Assembly (NCBI GenBank): GCA_029959085.1
Contig: JARWIR010000010.1
Location: 35,642,731 to 35,706,730, forward strand
DNA length: 64,000 nt
Origin: Nemophila menziesii
Taxonomy: Eukaryota > Streptophyta > Magnoliopsida > Boraginales > Hydrophyllaceae
Direction: 5' to 3'
Under the pieces are notes generated by a model, which saw nothing but the letters and a program-made list of their open reading frames with translations, was not told the DNA's origin and searched no databases. How positions within the stretch are numbered: the stretch's first letter is position 1; each line of letters starts with the position of its first letter. A program made the position numbers and the translations under genes. Shown piece after piece: positions 11,492 through 24,209 of this stretch.

Positions 11492-14400
11492 TTAATCCAA
11501 CACCGAAACTTCTTGCTCTACTCTCCAATAATTCGCATCATTAAATTCCTTCATATCTTGATTCTCCTTCTCCTCAACTTTCTTTGGTGACATGTTTCTT
11601 TTTAAAGGTCCCGCTTCTCCTACTATCCCTTCTTTTAACGCTTGCTCCATCGCTTTCTCCGTTCCCTCTATTTCAACCCCCACAAATTCCACATCCTCTT
11701 CAAATAACGATGGGACCGTGGGCCCCACGGGCCCACTCGTAGAAGTTCCGTTTTCTAATGAATTATCGTCGAGAAATGGATTGGTGTTGGGGGCACCGGG
11801 CCCGGTGGGCCCGGACAACGGAAGATTAGAAGGTGAGTTATCATCATTATCGTTATCGTTACCCCAAGCGACCCACTCGGGAATGGGACGATCACCGAAA
11901 GGGTCATCGTTATCGGTAGATTCGAAACGGAAGAAACCCATTTCGTCGTGGGGCCCACTTTTTTTGGTTTCGTCTTCTCCGACGACGATTTCGTCGTCAC
12001 TGTTGCTAGTGTTGTTGTTGTTATTGTTATCTCCACCGTTGGATGTTCCGTTGAGATTAATCTCGTCCATTGTTTCGGAGGATGGAGTGTTGGTGGTATC
12101 GTTTGTTTTGTCTTCTTGGAAAGCAAACCAGTTTGAGTTTGTGAATAAACTGCTGTAATAAAAAAGACAAGGTTTTAAGGTTTGATAAGGATACAGGTTC
12201 TTAAGGTTTAATGGTATTCATTAATTACCTTCCTTGATCATCACCTAAGCGTAAAGATGATATCACAACTTCTGCAGATTCATCGTCAAAATATACATCC
12301 TGCATTTTGCATAATTTACATAGTGTAATTTTGCATAATAAAGGGACCTACGGTGCAATATTTGCATATAAAGGGACCTAAGGTGTAATTTTTGCTTAAC
12401 ATGGGGACATATAGTGCAAATTCGCATAAATAAATTAATGAACCTATAATGACATTTTGCATAACAAAGAGACCTATAGTGCAACTTTGTATAATATATG
12501 TACTGACCCTATAGTACAATTTTGCATAACATAGGGACCTATACTATAATTTTGCATAACATATGGGCATATAGTGCAATTTTGCAGAATAAAAAGGGAC
12601 CTATAGTGCAATTTTGAACAACACAAGGACCTATGACGCAACTTTGGCAAATATATGCTTGTGTATCGCAATTTTGCATAGCATATGGACTTATGGTGCA
12701 ATTTTGCATGATATAGAGACACATAGTGCAACTTTTGCAGAGTATAGGGACCTATAGCTTATTTTGCATAAAATATGGACCTCTGGTGCAATTTTGCATA
12801 GCATAAAGACCTACGGTGCAATTTTGCATAATATAAGAGAGGGGTGTTGATGCATAAATATTCATATAAAAACTTCTATAACAGCTTAAGCTTAAAGATG
12901 AGTCAATAACTTGCTTAAAAAAATATCAAGAATTTATTAATTTCATCAAAAGAGAATGAAAAATACCTCATCATCTCGTCCAAGTGTATCTTGACCCTAC
13001 AATTAAAGTATAAAAAAATTAATTATTTAAAAAAAAATAGTAAATAGATAATAAAAGGTGATAAATAATTACCTCTTCAGTATCATTATTATCATAGATA
13101 GTATAACGAAAAGCTTGGCTAAGATTATTAGCTAATGCTGCTACATCATAATCCCTGTCATGAGGATCTTCTTCATCACTGTCTCTTGTTCTATCATGTA
13201 GTGCAGTTGGTCGGCTGTACATAATAAAGGGTAAAATGGTCATTTAAAAATATATATAGATATTCTAGAAGAACTAAATATACTGTGTTACAACTTACAA
13301 ATAAAAAACAGGGTCTAATAAAAAGAAAAAGATTGAACAATTAACTGAATATCAAGAGAAACTTAATTATATGTGGACCGATACTGCAATTTTGCATAAT
13401 ATAGGGACTTATAGTGTAATTAATCTTAAGAAAAATTATATGAGGACCTATGATAAAATTTTGCATGTTAATGGGAACTACAGTGAAATTTTGCATTATA
13501 CGGACTATGGTACAACTTTGCATAATATAAGGATCAACAGTGCAATTTTGCATACTATAGGGACATACATTGTAATTTTACATAATGAAGGGAAATATAG
13601 TGCAATTTTTTATAATGGACCTATAGTACAATTTTGCATAATATAGGGACCTATAGTGCAATTAACTCACAAAAAAAGGTAAAAAGTGTTTAGTTGTAAA
13701 ACACAACTCAACCAAAAAAAGTAGTAAAAAATTACAAGAAAATAAAGCAATAGACAGAAAAAGATGTAATAGACTTTTAAACATAGAAGGCAACAAGAAT
13801 AGAGGCAGAAAACACAGCTTATTTTGCATAATATAGGGACCTATAGTGAAATTTAACTGAAACAAAAATATACCCGCAAGCCCATTTGTAGATATTTTCA
13901 ATGATATTACGCTCCTGCAAGACAGTCTTTTGCCACTCACTCCACTCACTATTTTCCTGTATCAAAAAAAAGATATATTATTATTATTACATTATTAAAA
14001 AAAACAAAGGCATTAATAACAAATTACAGATATGCTAATTACTCCATAGTAAAAAATTAATGATAATAACATGAGTTAGAAACAACCCACTCTAGCAATT
14101 GATATAAAATAAAAATAAGAAAGGCATAAATGACAAAATAGGGATATGTTAATTGCTGTATAGTAACAAAACGATGATAAAAACATAACATAGTAAAAAC
14201 CTGTTGTAGCAATTGGTATAAAAAATAAAAAATAAATAAATCAGTGGCAGTTAATACGGTTATAAGAAACATACCAGAATATGTGCTTGAATGAGGTTAT
14301 TGTTGGTTCCTAACTGAACGAGTTTATTAGATATTCTTGTAAGGTGTCCGTGATAACCTGCCTTTGGTGCTTTTTTGCCTGTAGCAGCTACAGTTGGCTG

Positions 14401-17400
14401 CAATATTCGTAAAATATTATTATCAGACATAGGGACTTGCAATGCAATTTTTGCTTAGTATAGAGATTTGCAATGCAATTTTTGCTTAATATAGAGAGAG
14501 ACCTACAGTGCAGTTTTTGCTTAATATAGGATCCTATGGTGCAATTTTCACAAATAATAGGAACCTAGAGTGCAAATTTTGCTTATTATAGGGGCCTATA
14601 GTGTAATTTTTTCTTATTATAGGTGCATATAGTGTATTTTTTGCTTATTATATTTTTGCATGAAATAGGGACCTGTAACGCAATTTTCTTTTAATATAGA
14701 GACATACAGTGTAAATAAGTCAAAAAAGGGGTATGTGGACCTATAGTGCAATTTGTAAATAATATAGGGGACTGTAGTGTCTCTTAATTTAGGGACCTGT
14801 AGTTCAAATAAGTCAAAAAGGGGTACCAGGGACCTATAGTGCAATTTGCACATATTATACGGACCTGCAGTGAATTTTCTATTAAAATAGTGTTAACAAG
14901 TCAAAAAAAAGGGGTATGAGGACCTATAGTAAAATTTGCACATAATATAGGGACCTGTGGTGCAATTTCTCTTAATTTAGGGACCTGCAGTGTACATAGG
15001 TCAAAAAAGGAGAGGGACCTATAGTGCAGCAATTTTCACATATTAGTCTTAGAGTGACCTATAGTGCAATTTTCACATATTAAAGGAACCTATAGTGCAA
15101 TTTTCACAGAATGTAGGGACCTATAGTGCAGTTTTTGCTTAATATAGAGATCCTTAATGCAATTTTTGCTTAATATAAAGACCTATAATATAAATAAGTC
15201 AAAAAACCACCCCTATGGTTTTGAAAGGGACAAATTGTCCATTTTAAAACCATCAGGGAGTTTTTGACTCTTTGTAAAACATAGGGGGGTATATTTGGTA
15301 TTTTTACTAAATGCAACATACTTACCAAACCAGCAGAATCAGAAAGAAAAGAATTTTTATCAGCTTGAAGAATTTTATCAACCAATTTGCACTCCTTGAA
15401 TAGATGATCCACAACAGTAATATTTTTACTGTCCAAGCATGAATTTATTATACTCTCCACATGATGATGCAATGCATTGTTAAATGGGTACCTGTACATT
15501 TTGTTTAACTATTTATAACGCAGTAACAAAGGGTAAAAAGGTAAATTTAGGTTTATAGAAGTTTTTTTTCTTACTCGAAAAAGAGGTTAATAACTCTTTG
15601 AATTGTTCCTGAGTTGATTAATTCCTTTTCTGCTACTTCATTTCCGGTTTTAAGTAGCACAGCCATGAATTCCACGATCTGGAAATAAATAGTTCGAAAT
15701 AAATTAAAATTGCACCATTAGTCCCTGAACTATAGGGTAGTTACATGAATGGTCCTCAACCTTTATTTGTCCCCATGTCAGAATTTTATCGCTAAGTGCC
15801 ATGTGGCATAAATGTTACCGGTAAGAGGGAGATAAAAGTTCAGGGACCATTAAGGGAAATTTTAAAAGTTTGAGGACTAAGGCTTAACAGTAAAAATAGA
15901 TGGAATTTGATACAGGCACTAACAGAGGTAAAAAAAATGAAAGTTTGAGGTCATTTGGGTAATTTTAAATTTTAAAATACCTGTTATCCCCAAATGGTCC
16001 CTAGACTATAGGCTAATTACTCAAATGGTCCTCGAACTTTTAAAGTTACCAGAATGGTCCTCAAACTTTAATTTTGGCCCCTAATTGGTCCCCACGTCTA
16101 ACTCTTGACAAATTTTTATCGTTAAGTGCCACATGGCAAAAATGTTCAAGGACCAAATCCAGTAGAAAGAGGATAGTTCAGGGACCATTTTGGAAATCTT
16201 AATAGTTTGAGGACTATTTGTGTAACAAAAATACCTGTTGCCACATGGGCTTAACAGTAAAAGTGGATGGAAATTAATGTGGGGACTAACAGAGGTAAAA
16301 AAAAAGTTCGAGGATTATTTGGGAAACAATAAAAGTTCAAGGACGATTAAAGTAAGTAGCCTATAGTTCAAGGACCAGTTAGGAAATCATCCCTAAATAT
16401 AATGATAAACAGTAAAAATAAACATGTTCGAGGACCGAACCGGTAAAAGAGAGAAGGATAGTTCAAGGACCATTTAGGAAATCATCCCTAAATATAATGA
16501 TAAAGAGTAAAAATAAACATGTTCGGGGACCGAACCAGTAAAAGAGAGAAGGATAGTTCAAGGACCATTTTGGGAAATTTTAAAAGTTTGTGGACTATTT
16601 GGGTATCGAAAATACACCATGTCCCATGGGCTTAACGGTAAAAATGTACGGAATTTGATGCAGGGACTAAAAGCGGTAAAAAAACATAACCATTGGGGTA
16701 ATTAGCTTATAGTTCAGGGACTATTAATAAAATATAAAACAGTAAAAATAGTAAATACCTTTAACCGATGCTTTCCCAAAGGAGGCTTCAATTCACCATA
16801 AGTTGTACGTAAAACATTCTCATCATCCGATACATTCAACAGCTTAAGCAATTCACCTGTTCAACAACATTTTCATTTATTACACTCCCAAGTCCCTAAC
16901 AAATACGTAAATTACATTTATGCCCTTACCAAGTTTAGGCAACATAGCACCAACAGTATCGAAATGAACAGTAGGAGGAGATTCGTAAATTTGTTGACTT
17001 CGAAAGGTGTAAATATGTGAAGTAGGAATTGATCTTTTTGGGTCTAATAATGAGATACACACAGATAATGAGTGTAAAAGGGCAGATTTGGAATTTGAGT
17101 CTTCAAGTACGTGACTAAATATTCTTGATACAAAGCTGCAACACAAAATAAACCAATTTCAGAAAATAAAAATATTATTATTGTAGAAGAAGAGCTATTT
17201 GGGTATTTGGGTAAAAAGAAGTTTGAGGACTACTTTTGGGTAACATTAAAAGTTTGAGGACTACTTTTGGGTAACATTAAAAGTTGGAGGACCATTGGGG
17301 TAATATTAGCCTATAGTAAAACATAAAAAAGTTTAAAAAAATATTATCCCAGAAAAGCTATTTGGGTATTTGTGTAAAAAAATTAAGTTTGAGGACTACT

Positions 17401-20241
17401 TGGGTAGCTTTAAAAGTTCAAGGACCATTGGGGTAATTAGCCTATAGTTGAAAAAAATGGGTATTTGGGTAAAAAAATAAAGTTCGTGGACTATTTGAGG
17501 AAATTTTAAAAGTTCGAGGACAATTGGAATTAAGCTTACAGCAAACAAAATAAAATAAAATAAATTCTCAGAAGAGCTAATTGGGGTATTTGGGAGAAAA
17601 AAATTAAGTACAAGGACTATTTGGGTAACTTAAAAAGTACAAGGACCATTTGGGTAAAAAAATAAAGTTTGGGGACTATTTAGGTAACTTTAAAAGGTCG
17701 AGTACCATTGGGGTAATTAGCCTGTAGCAAAAAAACAAAATAACACATTATCATAGAACTGTTTGGGTAGAAAATATCAAGTTCGAGGACTATTTGGGTA
17801 ACTTCAAAAAGGTCAAGGACCATTTGGGTAAATAGCCTATAGTTAAAAAAATGGGTAAAAGAATTAAGTTCAAGGACTATTTGTTTAACTTTTAAAGTTC
17901 GAGGACTTTGGGGTAATAAGATCATTATCCCAGATGAGCTATTTGTGTAACTTTAAAAGTTTGAGGACTAAAAAAAATATAAGAGCTAACCTTGGGCTTG
18001 ACAATTTAGTAGCTAAAGGAGAAGGTGCATTTCGAGTAATAGTACAAAGAGTTTCTGCAGCATTAGCATGAACTTCTGGAGAACTCTGTTAAGATAGAAA
18101 AAGCAATTAAAGCAAATTACAGGGGTCTAATTGAAACATATTAAAACTTGTAAAAGTACTCACAGATGGATTCAATTTATCCACAATCATTTCAAGTAAA
18201 TTACTATCAGCTAACCATTGCATCACATCCAAATAATTTGAATACATGTGATCATCAGCACCTACAAGTCGAACAAGGACCTGTATTGCAAATAGTTTGG
18301 TCAGGTTTAACATTAAAAGGACTAAAATGCAAAATTACAAACCTCCATGATGGACGTAATGCCTATCAGATCAACTAGCTGACGAAAAACTTCTTGATGT
18401 GCCTGTATTGAAGATGAAAGGGAGAATTAGTAAATAAACTTTTTAATTTATAATGCTTAGCATAATATAAGGACCTGTAGTGCAATTTTCTCTTAATTCA
18501 AGGACCTACAGTGAAAATAAGTCAAAAAAGGGGGGAACAAGGACCTATGGTGCACTTTTTACATAATATAGTGACCTATTATGCAATTTTCAAATAATAT
18601 AGTGACCTGTTGTGTAATTCTTTTAATCTAGGGATCTACAGTGTAAATAAGTCAAAAACGGGGGAGCAGTGACCTATAGTGCAATTTTCACATAATATAG
18701 TGACCTATAGTGCAATTTTCACATAATATAGTGACCTATAGTGCAATTTTCCCATAACATAGTGACTTATAGTGCAAATTTCACATAATGTAGGGATCTA
18801 TAGTGCAGTTTTTGCTTAATAAAGGGACCTATGGTGCTATTTTATCTTAATATATAGGGACCTATTGCAGATTGTGCTTAATATAGAGACCTATAGTGTT
18901 AATAAGTCAAAAAAACACCCCTATGGTTTTAAAAAGGACAAATAACCCCATAGTTTTTCAACACATAACTAACAGTAGTAAAAAAACAAAGTTCAGGGAT
19001 TGTTTCGGCAACTTTAAAAATTCAAGGACCATTCTAGAGAATTTCCTATAGTTTGAGGACCAAAAAGAAATTCTCTCTAAAAATAATAATAACAAGAATA
19101 TAAATTAAAACTCACCTGAACATAATTCATAAGTGGGACCGTTTTTCTGAGCATAAGGCATATGACAACTTTACTAAAATACCCTGCCAGCAAGGCACTA
19201 TGTGGACGATTCGGCTCCAAGAAAGAGAATAATAAGTCCATCAACTGCAAAGTCATGAAATTAAAGTTGGAGGACTAAACTGCAAAATTACGAAACATTT
19301 GATCTATAGAAAACCCACCTCTTCTTCTTCCACTAAAGTCTTAAAGATAACATCAATTTCACATGTAAATATCTCACAGGCGATAAAAGGGAACCTGAAA
19401 AAAAATTAAAAATTAAAATTGCACATTCAAGTCCTTTATAATCCATAAATTTACACACATACTTGAAAATTTCTTTGCTATCAGCATCTTCTGAGGGCTC
19501 TTCAACAATATACCTCACTAACTGCTCAACCTGGGCTCTATCTCGTAAACTGAAACCCAGAAATTATATGTTATAAAGGGTATAATAGGAATTATAGCTA
19601 AGAATGTAACAGATAGATATTTTATAAAGGGTATAATAGGAAAATTAGAGCAAGTTACAAATTTATGAGGCGACTGTTTATAGATTTGCATTCTTGAATT
19701 ATCTCTTCCTCGTCCAAAAGCTCTTCAAGAGTGAAATTCTCCTTGTCTAATACCGATTCAACCTAGAAAATAAAACAAAAAATTACAGATTAATTGCATA
19801 ATAAGTCCCTATATTATGCAAAATAGTGCAATATTTTAGTTCGAGCACCTCATATGAAATGTATTGCTACTATAGAAACACAGGTATACTTGTTTACTTC
19901 ACATAACAAAAGGACCAAGGGTGCAATTAACTCAAATTATGAATTCTATTACCAAATAATATATAAATATTAACAAATCATATGAAAATTCACTTAAGTA
20001 GCTAAAACTCAACAACACGACACACATATTCAATTATTAATCTAAGCATACACAATAAACTCAGAAAAACTAATATTAAAGTAAATTCTTATCAAAAAAA
20101 CATTTCATGAAATATTAAACTGCTGAAAATACTGACGTCAGCTCAGACTGATAATTATATAAAAAAATTAAATTAGATGTAGAAATGGATCGAGAGATTT
20201 ACCGGTGACGAAGCAGAAAGGGATGTGAGCTTCCAAAACAT
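11492..20241 (-). CDS. SIT4 phosphatase-associated (SAPS-domain) family protein, 18 exons
   Basis: Regulatory subunit family of the PP6/SIT4-type Ser/Thr phosphatase. Exons (transcribed right to left): 20241-20203, 19762-19659, 19549-19463, 19394-19319, 19244-19116, 18402-18343, 18280-18164, 18085-17991, 17135-16930, 16856-16759, 15678-15575, 15491-15326, 14397-14275, 13956-13874, 13214-13073, 12996-12967, 12299-12229, 12152-11492. All have GT/AG borders. They total 2391 nt, exactly 797 codons including the stop, and every junction keeps frame, which strongly supports the model. The protein starts MFWKLTSLSASSP. Family-typical blocks are 'LRDRAQVEQLVRYIVEEP', 'YDVAALANNLSQAFRY', 'YFDDESAEVVISSLRLGDD', 'LFEEDVEFVGVEIEGTEKA' and 'NDANYWRVEQEVSVLD' at the C-terminus. 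The N-terminal two thirds is the helical SAPS domain; the tail is acidic and disordered. No lesion was seen. Its large introns carry minisatellites. Confidence 0.93.
12300..12842 (-). repeat. Minisatellite family 1, array in SAPS intron 16
   Basis: About 16 imperfect tandem copies of a unit of about 30 bp, plus-strand core GACCTATAGTGCAATTTTGC followed by ATAATATAGG. The array nearly abuts the 12299 splice acceptor. It lies wholly inside the intron between exons 16 and 17 and has no spacers, so it is a minisatellite and not a CRISPR-like array. Confidence 0.92.
13376..13858 (-). repeat. Minisatellite family 1, array in SAPS intron 14
   Basis: The same unit as at 12.3 kb. About nine degenerate copies occupy 13376-13665, then unrelated intron sequence, then one well-preserved copy at about 13818-13855. 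It lies between exon 15 and exon 14. Confidence 0.88.
14425..15190 (-). repeat. Minisatellite family 1, largest array, SAPS intron 12
   Basis: More than 20 imperfect units. Here 'TTTTGCTTAATATAG' and 'TTTCACATAATATAG' variants alternate with a longer sub-unit containing 'AATAAGTCAAAAAAGGGG' every 100-130 bp, giving a higher-order repeat. It lies between exons 13 and 12. Confidence 0.9.
15710..16740 (-). repeat. Minisatellite family 2, SAPS intron 10
   Basis: Degenerate tandem and higher-order repeats built from 'AAGTTCAAGGACCATTTGGG' half-units alternating with 'GTTTGAGGACTATTTGGGTA'. Longer blocks include 'TTATCGTTAAGTGCCACATG'. A block of about 115 bp ('CGAGGACCGAACCGGTAAAA' plus flanks) is tandemly duplicated around 16390-16580. 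It occupies the intron between exons 11 and 10. Confidence 0.85.
17200..17980 (-). repeat. Minisatellite family 2, SAPS intron 8
   Basis: About 10 copies of a composite 60-100 bp unit: 'AAGTTCGAGGACTATTTGGG', then 'TAACTTTAAAAGTTCAAGGA', then 'CCATTGGGGTAATTAGCCTA'. It fills most of the intron between exons 9 and 8. Confidence 0.87.
18450..19070 (-). repeat. Both minisatellite families side by side, SAPS intron 5
   Basis: 18450-18910 carries about 14 family-1 units, including the 'AATAAGTCAAAAA' higher-order element seen at 14.4-15.2 kb. 18975-19070 carries two or three family-2 half-units ('AAAGTTCAGGGATTGTTTCG', 'ATTCAAGGACCATT'). It lies between exons 6 and 5. Confidence 0.87.
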
Positions 20242-20794
20242 ATCGAGATGTATGTGTATAAATTGTATGAATATGCGAACAGAGAAAGAGGTTGAGCAGA
20301 TCTGTAAAACCCTAATTCAAATCGAGATTTGTGATTGAGGAAAAAGGAACTTTTTAAAAGATTTTGGAGCGAAATGAAAAGCTATTTTTCCTTTTCTTTG
20401 GCTGAAAAGATCAAAAAGGAGGCGCCGCCGTGAAGAACAAGAGAGAGAGAGGCGGAGATGAGTTACAACGGGGGAGAAAGGTGGGGGATGGTTTACAAAT
20501 TATGTGTGTAATAATATTTTAGTACGTATGTATGCATCATGTACTATTATTATGTACTATGCCCCTAATTTATTAATCCTATATTTTTAGGTAAATGTTT
20601 AAATGACCCCTAATTTTTGTTAAGTTACAATTTCATTTTTCTATCCTTGGAAATACATAATTTAGTTTTCTTTACATATTTTGTTACTTCCCATTAAATT
20701 ACATATTATACATCTTGTCAAAGATAAACGAAGGATATTTAATTTTTTTTGTCTTTATTTTCTTTCTCGTTCGCATTACTACCACCGTCACATT
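20242..20794 (-). promoter_or_regulatory. 5' leader and upstream region of the SAPS gene
   Basis: Sequence upstream of the SAPS start codon. 20242-20480 is purine-rich on the + strand ('GAAGAACAAGAGAGAGAGAG' near 20431), giving a CT-rich transcript-strand leader typical of plant 5' UTRs. No certain TATA box was identified. 20520-20790 is AT-rich spacer up to the hAT-type element. Confidence 0.4.
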
Positions 20795-21328
20795 TAGGGT
20801 TGTAAACGAGCTAAGCCGAGGCGAATACTAGATGTACAGGCTTGTTTGTTTACTTACTCGAGCCGAGCCGAGCTCAAATTTAAACGAGCTGGGCCGAGCC
20901 GAGCTCAAATTTAAACGAGCCGAGCCCAAGCTTTCAATGATTCAAATAAAAAATGTTAGAACTTGTTTGTTACGAGTTGCTCATAAACAATTATGGTTGA
21001 AATGGGACGTTCATGAACGGTTGGTATCTGATGGAGTGTGTGGTATGAAAATATGAAACATAACATTAATGAAAAAATAAATGTCTAAAGAAATTAAAAA
21101 TATCTAATTTGATATTGAATATTGAATAATATATTTATAAGTAGATAATATATTAATTTATAATTCATAATTTTCAACGAGCTCACGAGCCGAGCTCGAG
21201 CAGGCTCGTTTATTTATCGAGCTTAAAATGAAGCTTGAGCTTGTTTATATTCGAGCCGATCTCGAACGAGCTTTTCTCCGAACCGAGCTCGAGCGGCTCG
21301 CGAGCGGCTTGGTTCATTTGCAACCCTA
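20795..21328. mobile_element. hAT-type nonautonomous element, 534 bp
   Basis: Begins TAGGGTTGTAAACGAGC and ends TTTGCAACCCTA; the outer TAGGGTTG arms are perfect inverted repeats. It is flanked by a near-perfect 8-bp duplication GTCACATT (20787-20794) / ATCACATT (21329-21336), the hAT signature. The inner part is rich in CGAGCCGAGCTCG motifs in both orientations, able to form extended hairpins. No transposase ORF is present. Confidence 0.85.
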
Positions 21329-21336
21329 ATCACATT

Positions 21337-21927
21337 AAAGGTATAATTTATCATTACACGTAGTTTGAACGTATTCGCGCTACCTTTAGTATATGGTATA
21401 TTGATAAAAATGCGTTAATAACACAACCGCATCTTTGGATTATTAAGTCACGACATGATACACCGCAATACTAAGGCAACAGTCGTACATGTAATCTTTC
21501 ACAACTGTCTTGGACGTGTGGGATGTATGTAGTGGTCACTAGCACGTGTTAACCGTTTCTAATTAACCTACTTGATTTCTTAGAATATACCACCCTAACA
21601 CTTTATAAATGGTCGCATACCTTTACTATATTCAAGTAATGAATATTCTACTATTTTTATTCTAAAATAGTTACAAACTTTCTCTTTAAATTTTTTCAGT
21701 GTATCTATATCTAAGGGGATATATTTATAAATTCAATTTACTTGAGAATGTGAGTACTTTTGAGAGCTTTGTCTCAGGGTGTACTAATATTCTTATGTAA
21801 TTTATATAATATGCATAACAGTGGTGAATGAGTCTTCTAATTAAGGGGTCACCCTATAAAATATTCATGGAATAACGTTTTTCAACATGTATACTAAAAA
21901 CTTGTGTCGGATCCCCGGTCTTCGATG

Positions 21928-21969
<42 letters not shown>

Positions 21970-22254
21970 GGATGGATAAATCAGTATCTGAGGAACATCA
22001 GATGATACATGCAAGTATGTAAGATCGTAAGTAACAATTCTCTATGAAAATTAGTTATGATCCACAATTCTCTATGTCAACCATTTTTCATGGCTAAAGA
22101 CGTCAAATCCTAACCTTGATTTTATGGTGAATGGGGAGATTTGAAGAAGTAGACTGTGATTCAAGCACTTTCGCCAACTCAATGACGGGAAAGGATCAGC
22201 GGCACGGCGAGGAGGCCAGTAGTGATGGAAAAGTAATCAGTTTTGGTGAATAAA
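21337..22254. other. Intergenic, no gene recognised; (AAT)n microsatellite
   Basis: An AT-rich spacer. An uninterrupted (AAT)n microsatellite lies at about 21926-21967. Nothing else could be assigned. Confidence 0.6.
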
Positions 22255-22525
22255 TAAGAACGGTCGGCAGACAACTTTATTTGGTGAAAGCCAGTCATTC
22301 AACGACCGTCTTTCCTTAAACACGGGAATACAGAGAAAGACGGTTACTGAATGATCGCATGCATCTAAAAACAGTTTTACAAAGAAGGTGGTCATTCAAT
22401 GACCGCCTATGCTTAAACAAAATGATTGTGTTAAAGGTGGTTATTTGATGACCGACATTTTCTTAAAATGGAAGATTAATCAAAGTCGGTCAATGACCGT
22501 CTTTGCTTAAGGTGTTAGTCGAATC
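22255..22525. repeat. Palindromic subterminal-type repeats, possible DNA transposon end
   Basis: Four or five copies, 55-80 bp apart, of a hairpin motif of the form GGTCATTcAATGACCGcC followed by TTTGCTTAA, each with changes such as 'GGTTATTTGATGACC' and 'GGTCAATGACC'. Arrays like this occur near the ends of CACTA-type elements, but no CACTA terminus or target-site duplication was found, so the class is inferred. Confidence 0.55.
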
Positions 22526-22728
22526 GCGACTACCGTGTTAAAGCCCATATTACTTTATTAGAGGTATTTAATTGCCAATTTTTTTAGTAAAACAAGCCAA
22601 ACTTAATAAATAAATAAATAAAGATACAATCACTTTTTTTTTTACTTCGATACAATCACTATTTCAAAAAGGGATAAAATAAAAATAGACCCACGTACAA
22701 TCCCAAATAATCTTCACTATATCTTTAG

Positions 22729-23000
22729 TTTTTTTTTTTGGACGGAGATTGAAAAACGCGTAAATACTCAGTTTATCCTATCCCTATCTTCGAGAAACGG
22801 TTCGATATGTCGATGATTGAGTTAAACTTGGCTCCGCACCTAGCCTTTTGCGAGCCTGTCTGCCTGGCTGTTCAAACATCTCGGTATGAACCGAAACGTC
22901 ACCGGGCCAATGCTCTCCGTCACCCTCCTAATCTTCTGGATGATCGGTAGAACTGTTCTTCTCGCCGCTGATGCCTGCCTAATACTATATCGTTAGTTAA
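22729..23000 (-). mobile_element. 5'-truncated LINE copy (RNase H end) with poly(A)
   Basis: On the - strand a frame reads 'KIRRVTESIGPVTFRFIPRC' then 'LNSQADRLAKG', the C-terminal end of a LINE RNase H domain. A T-run at 22729-22740 on the + strand is the poly(A) tail in this orientation. It is therefore a short 5'-truncated insertion, about 270 bp. Confidence 0.75.
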
Positions 23001-24066
23001 AGAGATCCAATCTAAACATACCATATACCCATCAAATTTGGTATATTATAAATTTATTAGTCTTTTAATACCCCTTAGTCCCTTACCACTACTAATCTTT
23101 ACTACTTAATTCGGTGTCTGAACATTTATGAGATTCTCATATACTACTAGCAAACCAGATTTGATTAGTCAAAATGTCCGGGAAAAAAAAAAATTTGATT
23201 AGTCAAACAAAACATTAACTTTTTTCTTGGTGGTAATACCTCAGATTGGAGTAAGATCAATTATTTCTTTAAATCCTGATGTTGATAAGGCTGAGATATT
23301 TATGTATTTTGATAGAATTGTTGCTTTCTTTAGTATGTCATGCTCAGGCTATTTCTTTAGTCAAATGCTCAATCTATCATCAGAAATAGAAAGAATCAAC
23401 AAAAAAATGGACCTTACGTATAAAAGGACATCCATATCAATGATATCATCTTACATATTTTAATACGTTTTAAAATCATTTAATTCAAATAAAATTACAT
23501 TCACAAATCTCTCGATGATTACACATTTTTTAACAATAAAAAAAAATTATGTTATTACTCGTTTATATGTCACTTTTATGTCACCTTATATATAATATTG
23601 AATAAAAAATTAATAAAAAATAATTATTTAGTTGATATTTAAATTTCATATTAAAAAAATGAAAAAAAAAAGTTGATATATATAACTTTACTGTTAAAAT
23701 AATTTTTATAAATGCACAACAGATGATGAATTAATTATCGATCCATAAAATAATTTTAGCATGTATGCTAAAAAACAAGCATCTAGACTATTATATTAAT
23801 TATTTATATATATCGTTAATCTTTTTTTTAATAATTACAAATTATACTGAAAAAACATGTATCACAATTCACATATATTCATATTTTTAAGAGGTATCGA
23901 CTTTATTTTTTTTAAGTTCTTACTTAATACATTTTAAGAGATTATGACTTATGAGGAATTGAGGGTTAACACATTTCTGTTCAAAACTTATACACCAAAT
24001 TACTATTCTTCAAAAGACCAGTTAAATGAAAGTAATAATTTATCCAAATACTAGTTATATACTACG

Positions 24067-24137
<71 letters not shown>

Positions 24138-24209
24138 AAATTTAAACCTTAACACTAAATTACAAGTAACAATCCCATATCTATGAACATATTTCTCTCT
24201 CTTATCAAA
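23001..24209. other. AT-rich region with a long (AT)n microsatellite
   Basis: No gene was recognised. The (AT)n run spans about 24068-24134 (about 33 repeats), which is likely to be length-polymorphic. The ORF at 23227-23463 is unsupported. Confidence 0.65.

Noticed and set aside
11592..12158. 188-aa open frame on the + strand opposite the SAPS last exon
   Set aside because: It is the antisense shadow of the acidic SAPS tail; the - strand exon is family-conserved and keeps the splice frame.
12300..15190. Regularly spaced short repeats resembling a CRISPR array
   Set aside because: The units are directly tandem without unique spacers, they lie inside introns of a plant gene, and no cas-like gene is present. 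They are minisatellites.
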